NCBI GenBank assembly: GCA_964530005.1
Contig: CAZGZD010000017.1
Span: 1-23,514 of the forward strand
Length of the DNA stretch: 23,514 nt
From: CAZGZD01 sp964530005
GTDB taxonomy: Bacteria > Patescibacteriota > Microgenomatia > UBA1406 > GWC2-37-13
Reading direction: 5' to 3'
The notes under the pieces are model-generated. The model was not told the DNA's origin. It saw nothing but the letters and a program-made list of their open reading frames with translations, and made no database searches. Shown one piece after another: positions 6,097 through 12,385 of this stretch. The position numbers and the translations under genes were made by a program. How positions within the stretch are numbered: the stretch's first letter is position 1; each line of letters starts with the position of its first letter.

Positions 6097-8538
6097 TTAT
6101 TTCCACTGCCACGTGCTTATTACACGGTCGACAACTAATTTACTCTCTATTAAATTGTAGTTAAACCCCGTGACCCTTAGTGATCTTGCTACACTTCCAT
6201 TTGTAAATGAAATGGGATTTTTTGGTGCTACAATAATTTCTAATCTTTGATCTGTAATTTGACCACTTACTGTTTTAGTGCCAAGAACCCTCGTGCCCGA
6301 TTGACCATTTAGCGTGAATTGGCTTTCTGCATCTATTATATATCCTTGTGAAGTGAGGTTGTTCTTTGCACTTGTGACCACTGAGGATACGATTGAAGTG
6401 CTTAGAAATAACTGAACTGACCCCTGTACACCTGAGGACGTACGGTAAGCTTGCGAACCCGCACACTCGCTTATCGAGCCACTGAAGGTGCTAAAGGTAT
6501 TATTTGTAGGAATCTCATAGCTGTAACATGGAAGATCTTTAGTAACAAAGGGAGGGGGAGGAGGTGTTGGAGTCACAGTTGATACCTCATTACTAACACA
6601 CGTTCCACTTGCATCAGGAGTGTTTGCTGCTGAATTACAATGGTATCCTGCAACGCACATTATTCCTCGAATACCTCCACACTGTTCCCCTGGCCCCGCT
6701 TCGTCCCTTATTGGAACAACATAATTGGTAAGCTTTATAAGAGTGTCTGTGTCTTGCGACAAGGGCTTAGACGCAACTTTCTTCAAATACTGCGCGAGCT
6801 CAAGACGAGTTATGTCTTTATTAAGTTGCATTGTCTGGCGTAGACTAATAATCTCCCATTTTAGTGCCCAGCGAACTGCTGTTTTTTGATCTGGAGTTAA
6901 ATTTGCAGCTCTCGATGCTGTAAGCTCTGGAGTATCTGCAGGTAAGGCCGGACTACCAGCCATACGATACAGTATAAGAAGCATCTGTTTATGAGGAACC
7001 AAGTCTTGAGGCTTGAATTTATTATCTTGTGCTCCGACCATTACGTTGTGTTGCTTTACCCATCTTATTCCCTTTGCATATCTTGAGTCGATTGCGACAT
7101 CAGAAAATGGCGCAGTAGTAACCGGTACATTGTAATCGGGTGAACTTGCCATTCTCCATAACTTAGTGGAAATACCTTGTCTGGATATCTTTACATTTGG
7201 CTTGAATTTATATACATCGGGTCTGTCGAGATCACTTGGCGAAAATCCTGTCATTATTCCCCAATGATAAATCCAATCTACTATTCTTTTTTCTGATGCA
7301 GTCGTAATATCTTTAAATGGATTTGGCGCTATGCCAGTATTCTTCTCCCATAGGTAGCTTTTAGCGAAATTGTATGGGCATCTTGGTATGGGCGGAGTTT
7401 GATTATTTGGCAGATACTTATCCCCATCTTTTTTGTAATAATCATCACCATTGACATCGAGTGTATTTGCACCTGAAAAGTCCGTGGCATCCATAATGTC
7501 TATTTTGTTCGCGGCAATATCACTATCTGTCACAGCCCACGGTGCGTGTGCATTGCGATCAGTATTGTTATGCGCTGTGCTATGAGGAGCACACCCTTGC
7601 ACGATCCCTCGAGTCGCCAGTATTCCTCTTATTGTAAAAAGTGGAAGTAATGGCTTTGGCCCTTGAATAAGACCGGCTTGATTTTTAGATAAAAAGAGAT
7701 CTTCACAGATATTCCCACTCTGATTACCGCGAAGGGCAATTAAGATATCGCCTCCCAATTGCACAGCTCCACAATTGCCAAACCCTGCGCCATCGTAGAT
7801 AAATACATAAGTTTTGTCTGCGCTATTTAGATGCCCGCTCCTCACCTGAGTTGAGGCTTTGTTGAAAATCCACCTCAGTCCATTTTCTCCACCAATCGCA
7901 TTTACTTTATCATTTACCTCTTGGCTCGTCTGCCTTATCTTCATAAATGTAACATCTATCTTTCCATTATCATATGTGTCAAATCGAAGTCTATCCCCTA
8001 CGGCGCGATACAGTCCATTCATACCTAATGTAACCATAGACTGAATATGGGGCAATATGGCTCGATAGCGTCCTGGGCTTGTTGTGGGATCTGAGGTCAA
8101 CAGATAGACTACATGGATCTGGCGACCCGGCTGATCATCAGGTCTGTCAAAAGCAACCTTTGTGCCATCGGCCGTAGTAGCACAATCTGTCGTACACTCG
8201 TCCACCTCACTCGCGACAGATGCGCCTAGTATATTTGAATTGTTTTTCACATTCACAGCCGCCTGCTTTTTCTTTACGCTGTCTAGAGTCGCTTGCGGAA
8301 TAAGCAAAGGGAAAGGATCTGGTGCATCCTCTTGCGACAGATTTTTTGAGTCGTCGAAGTTCTCGCCGCCCGCGTTTTGTGACTCGCTCGCCCGGGAGCG
8401 GGTATCGGTCGACACACGACTGATATAATTGACCGTGTACACAATTCCGGAGAAGATTGCCACAACGCCTAAAATAAGAAAGAATGCGATAATACCGCCA
8501 TACTTAGGGTGTCTGTCAGTGTGCTCACTTATATACAT
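6097..8538 (-). CDS. surface protein: degenerate peptidase-like domain plus SLH-like repeats
   Basis: An 813-residue membrane-anchored surface protein. Visible parts: a transmembrane helix at about residues 14-37 followed by an R-S-R-A-S motif; a linker to about residue 130; a globular domain at about 138-370; three S-layer-homology-like repeats at about 408-465, 477-530 and 540-588; a Cys-rich module at 619-647 (C-G-G-I ... M-C-V-A-G-Y-H-C ... G-T-C); a P-rich linker (about 656-663); and a C-terminal domain of about 140 residues. The segment GIVQGCAPHS with a later DIMDATD resembles the zone around the zinc site of secreted metallopeptidases (HExxH-x-LGAVQ-xx-APH), but the expected H, E and H are R304, G305 and A308. 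The domain is thus probably catalytically dead. The SLH-like repeats suggest cell-wall or S-layer attachment. The metallothionein-like gene follows. Confidence 0.85.
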   Translation of the reverse strand: MYISEHTDRHPKYGGIIAFFLILGVVAIFSGIVYTVNYISRVSTDTRSRASESQNAGGENFDDSKNLSQEDAPDPFPLLIPQATLDSVKKKQAAVNVKNNSNILGASVASEVDECTTDCATTADGTKVAFDRPDDQPGRQIHVVYLLTSDPTTSPGRYRAILPHIQSMVTLGMNGLYRAVGDRLRFDTYDNGKIDVTFMKIRQTSQEVNDKVNAIGGENGLRWIFNKASTQVRSGHLNSADKTYVFIYDGAGFGNCGAVQLGGDILIALRGNQSGNICEDLFLSKNQAGLIQGPKPLLPLFTIRGILATRGIVQGCAPHSTAHNNTDRNAHAPWAVTDSDIAANKIDIMDATDFSGANTLDVNGDDYYKKDGDKYLPNNQTPPIPRCPYNFAKSYLWEKNTGIAPNPFKDITTASEKRIVDWIYHWGIMTGFSPSDLDRPDVYKFKPNVKISRQGISTKLWRMASSPDYNVPVTTAPFSDVAIDSRYAKGIRWVKQHNVMVGAQDNKFKPQDLVPHKQMLLILYRMAGSPALPADTPELTASRAANLTPDQKTAVRWALKWEIISLRQTMQLNKDITRLELAQYLKKVASKPLSQDTDTLIKLTNYVVPIRDEAGPGEQCGGIRGIMCVAGYHCNSAANTPDASGTCVSNEVSTVTPTPPPPPFVTKDLPCYSYEIPTNNTFSTFSGSISECAGSQAYRTSSGVQGSVQLFLSTSIVSSVVTSAKNNLTSQGYIIDAESQFTLNGQSGTRVLGTKTVSGQITDQRLEIIVAPKNPISFTNGSVARSLRVTGFNYNLIESKLVVDRVISTWQWK

Positions 8539-8555
8539 GTATCCTTACAGGATAC
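8539..8555. promoter_or_regulatory. perfect palindrome over -10 and leader of surface-protein gene
   Basis: GTATCC-TTACA-GGATAC is a perfect 6-bp inverted repeat that abuts the start codon at 8538 and covers the proposed -10 box. It could be a repressor operator or a short 5' hairpin in the mRNA. Confidence 0.4.
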
Positions 8556-8578
8556 GACAGGCTCAGATGATTTGTCAA
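8549..8578 (-). promoter_or_regulatory. promoter of surface-protein gene
   Basis: On the minus strand a perfect TTGACA (8578-8573), an 18-nt spacer and TATCCT (8554-8549) precede the ATG by 10 nt, so the leader would be only a few nucleotides. Confidence 0.6.
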
Positions 8579-8581
8579 CCT

Positions 8582-8615
8582 TGATTTGGTTCCGATTAAA
8601 TCAGACTAAAATCGG
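8582..8615. repeat. interleaved inverted repeats (pseudoknot-like)
   Basis: TGATTT (8582-8587) pairs with AAATCA (8598-8603), and CCGATT (8592-8597) pairs with AATCGG (8610-8615). The pairs interleave in H-type pseudoknot geometry with 4-nt and 6-nt connecting loops. The site lies between the surface-protein promoter and the purF leader promoter, outside both predicted transcripts, so a DNA-level operator is as likely as an RNA fold. Confidence 0.35.
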
Positions 8616-8646
8616 GATAAAATACTTAGAGCGTGAAGATTCCGTC

Positions 8647-8675
8647 TTGAAATACATATCTTTATACACTACAAT
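8647..8675 (+). promoter_or_regulatory. promoter of the purF leader transcript
   Basis: TTGAAA (8647-8652), 17 nt, TACAAT (8670-8675). Transcription would begin near 8681, giving a transcript of about 90 nt if it stops at the terminator ending at 8771. Confidence 0.7.
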
Positions 8676-8680
8676 AGAAA

Positions 8681-8771
8681 ATGGATAAACATGAATACAG
8701 TATTTACACAATACTACTCTTTCCTAGTTCATCTATAGGAAAATGCACCCCGCAAAAAGGCGGGGTTTTTT
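8681..8771 (+). ncRNA. three-hairpin leader or small RNA upstream of purF
   Basis: Starting 5 nt after a good -10 box, the predicted transcript has three consecutive hairpins: AGTATT/AATACT (8699-8715, 5-nt loop), TTCCTA/TAGGAA (8721-8741) and the intrinsic terminator at 8748-8771. It also starts with an ATG that opens a 30-codon frame ending with TAA at 8771-8773, inside the U-tract. I see no convincing promoter between the terminator and purF at 8794, so the segment may be a transcription attenuator for the purine operon; a free-standing small RNA is the alternative. I find no match to the ZTP, purine or PRPP riboswitch consensus sequences as I remember them. Confidence 0.5.
8748..8771 (+). 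terminator. intrinsic terminator before purF
   Basis: CCCCGC (8748-8753), a 6-nt A-rich loop and GCGGGG (8760-8765) form a perfect GC-rich stem followed by six T. It lies 22 nt upstream of the purF start and downstream of a strong promoter. Confidence 0.9.
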
Positions 8772-8793
8772 AATGTATTTATTTATGTGATCT

Positions 8794-10335
8794 ATGAGTG
8801 CATTTGATTTAATAGCTGAGGACAAACCACTTCAGGACAAATGTGGCATCATAGGGCTCATAAATCCAAATTACAAAGAACTTCTACCAACGGCGCTCAT
8901 TGCAGCATCTGGCGTACAACATCGCGGACAACAGGGAGCAGGAGTCGCGCTAAGAACAAAAAAAGGAATACTTCGATACACAGCCAACGGACTCATTGCT
9001 GCAATCTTCAACAAAACTCTTCTGAAGCGCCTCAACAGAAAAAGTATCTGGACTATGGTGCACTGCCGATATGGTACGTATGGCGGATATGATGCCTGCA
9101 ACCTCCAACCCTGCCAAGTAAAAGCGTCAAACGGAGATGATATTCTCCTCATACACAATGGTGAGTTCAATGGTATTGAAAAAATAAAGGCTATGCTTGG
9201 TGACAAGAAATTTCCAGACGACACAAGCGATACATATCTTTTTACAGAACTTCTCGCTCAAGAGAAAGGAGAAAATTGGGACGAGAAGATAAAATCGGCA
9301 CTTAAAAAAGTCACCGGTGCATACAGCCTGATTATCGGGATTGGCGATGCTATGTATCTGGCGCGCGACCCACATGGAATACGCCCATTGGTATTTGGGA
9401 AAATCAATGGCGGATATTTGGCAGCATCAGAGACTTTTGCACTCAACAAGATTGGCGCCAAGTTCGTCCGCGAAGTTCGGCGCGGTGAGATAATTCGAAT
9501 GGATCATGATGGACTTACTGTCGTATCTGAAGGAACTACGACACCTGGTAATTTCTGTGATTTTGAATGGGCATATTTTGAGCGGCCAGATTCCAGGCTT
9601 CCTGTCCAAGACGTTGCTGAAAATAAGTTGGATGATAAAACATGGATGTCTGTCACTGAATTTCGTGAGCGCTGTGGAGCTGCCTTAGCAATTGAGGCTC
9701 CTATCAAGGGAGCATCCTTTGTCGTTGGAGTGCCAGACTCTGGGATCGCACTCGGTACTGGATATGCTAGTGCCCTTGGGGCCCCTTATAGACAGGTTAT
9801 TATCCGACATCACTTTGATCTTCATGGAGGGCAAAGGCTTTTTATGCGCGACGATGAGATCAATCTTATTGGTAAACGAGTCCTTGGTAAGCTTTCACTG
9901 GTTCGAGATCCTCGTATCTGGAAAGGTGCTAAGGTCGTAATAGCTGATGATTCGATCGTAAGAGGAAATGTGTGCTCACGCCTTACTAAAGCGATTAAGG
10001 ATGCGGGAGCTGCTGAAGTTCACTGGATTATCGGATTTCCACCAGTTGCTCATCCCTGCCATCTAGGCGTTAGTATGCGCTCCGGAGACGAACTCGTTGC
10101 CTACAAATATCGAGGAGATACTAAAAAAATAGCTGAAGAGTTTGGCGCAACATCTGTAAGTTACATCTCGCATCGTGGCTTTTTAAAGGCACGAATACTA
10201 TCTGGCCAACTCAATGAGTCGCAAAATGAAGGTGAGATATTTCTTCGCAATGGAAGCTGTGGCGGATGTATAACAGGCAACTATCCAGTAAACCGCGATG
10301 GCAGTGTCAATCCGAACGCAAGTCAACAAACGTAA
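8794..10335 (+). CDS. purF: amidophosphoribosyltransferase, Fe-S type
   Basis: First step of purine synthesis: PRPP plus glutamine to phosphoribosylamine. The 513-residue product has a 16-residue propeptide before C17, the expected N-terminal nucleophile of the class II glutaminase (C-G-I-I-G-L). The C-terminal phosphoribosyltransferase half has the PRPP loop V-V-I-A-D-D-S-I-V-R-G (residues 381-391). Cysteines C255 (before an F-E-R-P-D-S segment), C422 (H-P-C-H-L-G) and C489/C492 (C-x2-C-I-T-G-N-Y-P) match the four ligands of the [4Fe-4S] cluster in the Bacillus subtilis type, so this is the cluster-bearing, oxygen-sensitive and propeptide-processed form. It heads the cluster, 22 nt after an intrinsic terminator, without a Shine-Dalgarno. 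purN follows after 5 nt. Confidence 0.97.
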   Translation: MSAFDLIAEDKPLQDKCGIIGLINPNYKELLPTALIAASGVQHRGQQGAGVALRTKKGILRYTANGLIAAIFNKTLLKRLNRKSIWTMVHCRYGTYGGYDACNLQPCQVKASNGDDILLIHNGEFNGIEKIKAMLGDKKFPDDTSDTYLFTELLAQEKGENWDEKIKSALKKVTGAYSLIIGIGDAMYLARDPHGIRPLVFGKINGGYLAASETFALNKIGAKFVREVRRGEIIRMDHDGLTVVSEGTTTPGNFCDFEWAYFERPDSRLPVQDVAENKLDDKTWMSVTEFRERCGAALAIEAPIKGASFVVGVPDSGIALGTGYASALGAPYRQVIIRHHFDLHGGQRLFMRDDEINLIGKRVLGKLSLVRDPRIWKGAKVVIADDSIVRGNVCSRLTKAIKDAGAAEVHWIIGFPPVAHPCHLGVSMRSGDELVAYKYRGDTKKIAEEFGATSVSYISHRGFLKARILSGQLNESQNEGEIFLRNGSCGGCITGNYPVNRDGSVNPNASQQT

Positions 10336-10340
10336 TACTG

Positions 10341-11105
10341 ATGATTAAACTCGCAATTCTACTGTCAGGAAGTGGAACCACGGCAAATGCCATCTTCAAA
10401 GCTCATTCTGAGAATAGCTTGCCTGGTATTCAACCTGCTGTTGTGATTTCCTCTCACTCGAATGCTGAAGGCCTTGAAAAAGCACGAGCTTTTAATATCC
10501 CCACTGAAATTATTACAAAACGCGATTTTGGATCCGCTGATGAGTTTGGAAATTCCCTACTTAAGATACTTGAAAGTTACGAAGTTGAGCTTATATCGCA
10601 AAATGGATGGCTTGTCCTTACACCGACCAATGTCATTGCGCGATATAAAGGAAAAATAATTAATCAACATCCAGGACCACTTGATCCACCGAGATTAGAC
10701 TTTGGAGGACACGGAATGTATGGTGCACGAGTTGTTGCGGCACGACTCATCTACTGTATGCTAACCGATTCAGACTGGTGGACTGAAGCCACAACCCACT
10801 ATGTTGAGCCCGAGTACGACAAGGGAAATATCATACGAATCGAAAGGCTTGATTTTGGAGAATTTAAAAATTCCCTTTCTTTAGATGGGGTGAAAAAAAG
10901 CAAAGATGAGATTATTGAAAAAGTGAGGATGATTCAGCAAAAACTTCTGCCACTTGAACATACCAATGTCATTGCCACGCTTCAAAGCTTTGTCGATAGT
11001 AATGTGCCAAATTATCAAAGAGTGTCGCCACTTATCCCCCTAAATAATACTGAAGCTCTCAATACAGCAAAAGAATTGGCAATTGAATTTTTCCCCCACG
11101 GATGA
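10341..11105 (+). CDS. purN: phosphoribosylglycinamide formyltransferase (folate-dependent)
   Basis: Transfers the formyl group of 10-formyl-THF to GAR. The start at 10341 is chosen because the next residues (L-A-I-L-L-S-G-S-G-T-T) are the family's phosphate-binding N-terminus; an upstream in-frame ATG at 10266 would overlap purF by 70 nt. The catalytic set is present: N108 and H110 in N-Q-H-P-G-P-L and D160 in E-Y-D-K-G-N-I. At 254 residues it is longer than the usual 190-215, with an altered loop after the catalytic His (P-P-R-L-D-F-G-G-H-G-M-Y-G) and a C-terminal extension. Another formyltransferase specificity is possible, but the location between purF and purD makes GAR the obvious substrate. 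The stop overlaps the purD start as ATGA. Confidence 0.88.
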   Translation: MIKLAILLSGSGTTANAIFKAHSENSLPGIQPAVVISSHSNAEGLEKARAFNIPTEIITKRDFGSADEFGNSLLKILESYEVELISQNGWLVLTPTNVIARYKGKIINQHPGPLDPPRLDFGGHGMYGARVVAARLIYCMLTDSDWWTEATTHYVEPEYDKGNIIRIERLDFGEFKNSLSLDGVKKSKDEIIEKVRMIQQKLLPLEHTNVIATLQSFVDSNVPNYQRVSPLIPLNNTEALNTAKELAIEFFPHG

Positions 11106-12385
11106 AAAAATCGATACTAATAATTGGATCAGGTGGACGAGAACATGCATTGGGCTGGAAACTTGCGCAGTCACCACACGTTGGCGAAATCTACTTTGCC
11201 CCTGGCAATGGCGGCACAAGCCTCATCGGAAAAAATGTGGATATTGCTGTGACTCAAGTAGATGAGTTACTTCAATTCGCAAAAGAGAAGCGAGTCGATT
11301 TCACAGTTGTTGGTCAGGAGGCAGCGCTTGAGGTTGGGATAGTTGATCGATTTGCCGAAGCGGGTTTACAAATATTTGGCCCTACTCAATCCGCAGCAAA
11401 ACTTGAGACAAGTAAAGCGTTCACCGCAGATTTTCTTGCACGTCACAACATAGCTCGACCCGAAAGCTATACCGCTACAAATCTGAATGATGCGCTTGAT
11501 TACATTAAAAGTAAAGATCCAAGAAACTATGTGATCAAGGCAGATGGACTAGCAACAGGTAAAGGAGTAATCTTGCCCACAACAGAAAAAGAGGCAGAAG
11601 AAGCGCTTCGGACTATGATGAATGGCGCAGTTTTTGGAAAAGCTGGCGAGACTGTCGTGATTCAAGAACGTCTATACGGACAGGAGGTCAGTGCTTTCGC
11701 AATCTCCAACGGCACAGATATCATAATGCTACCCTTCTTCCAAGACCACAAACAAGCACTTGATGGAGATCGTGGCCCAAATACCGGCGGCATGGGCGCA
11801 TATACCCCAGTACCCTTTGTCACTATGGAGCTTGCTCAAAAAATAAAAACCGGGATCATGCAAAAAACAGTTGATGGAATGCGGACAGATGGTAATGAAT
11901 ATAGAGGTATATTATATGGAGGACTATTTATCACAGATAAGGGTGACGCAAAAGTGATAGAGTTCAATGCTCGCTTCGGTGATCCAGAATGTCAAGCTAT
12001 GATGCTTGCAGTTGACGAAGACCTCTTCCCTTTTTTACAACAATCAGCTGCAGGTAAATTCGAAAAAACATCAATTAAAACTACACACGGCGCAGTTGCC
12101 ACAGTATGTCTTGCTAGTGGCGGTTATCCAGGTAATTACGAAAAAGGCAAGGAAATTTATGGACTTGAGTCAGTACCAGAGGACGTCGTCGTCTTCCATG
12201 CTGGCACCAAACGTGAAGAAGATAGATTCGTGACAAATGGCGGGCGAGTACTGAATATCACAGCTTCCGGCGCTACTATGCGCCAAGCACTTGATAAAGC
12301 TTACTCGGCAATTGGCACGGACGGCTTGCACTTTGACAATATGCATTTTCGCCGTGATATTGGTTTTCGTGTTTTGCAAAAATGA
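11102..12385 (+). CDS. purD: phosphoribosylamine-glycine ligase (GAR synthetase)
   Basis: ATP-grasp enzyme joining glycine to phosphoribosylamine. The length of 427 residues is standard. The N-terminal G-S-G-G-R-E-H-A-L-G-W-K motif, the central G-P-N-T-G-G-M-G-A-Y (residues 225-234) and F-G-D-P-E (292-296) are diagnostic. It is joined to purN and purL by 4-nt ATGA overlaps at both ends, so the three are translationally coupled. No Shine-Dalgarno precedes the ATG. Confidence 0.97.
   Translation: MKKSILIIGSGGREHALGWKLAQSPHVGEIYFAPGNGGTSLIGKNVDIAVTQVDELLQFAKEKRVDFTVVGQEAALEVGIVDRFAEAGLQIFGPTQSAAKLETSKAFTADFLARHNIARPESYTATNLNDALDYIKSKDPRNYVIKADGLATGKGVILPTTEKEAEEALRTMMNGAVFGKAGETVVIQERLYGQEVSAFAISNGTDIIMLPFFQDHKQALDGDRGPNTGGMGAYTPVPFVTMELAQKIKTGIMQKTVDGMRTDGNEYRGILYGGLFITDKGDAKVIEFNARFGDPECQAMMLAVDEDLFPFLQQSAAGKFEKTSIKTTHGAVATVCLASGGYPGNYEKGKEIYGLESVPEDVVVFHAGTKREEDRFVTNGGRVLNITASGATMRQALDKAYSAIGTDGLHFDNMHFRRDIGFRVLQK

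Noticed and set aside
8681..8771. Known riboswitch (ZTP, purine, PRPP or preQ1) upstream of purF
   Set aside because: None of the conserved core sequences I know for these classes is present.
8681..8773. 30-codon frame in the purF leader as an ordinary protein gene
   Set aside because: Its last third is the terminator stem and loop, so the sequence is constrained by RNA structure; kept only as a possible leader peptide in the attenuator hypothesis.
10266..10340. Upstream ATG for purN inside purF
   Set aside because: The extra 25 residues read through the conserved purF C-terminus in another frame and are not PurN-like.
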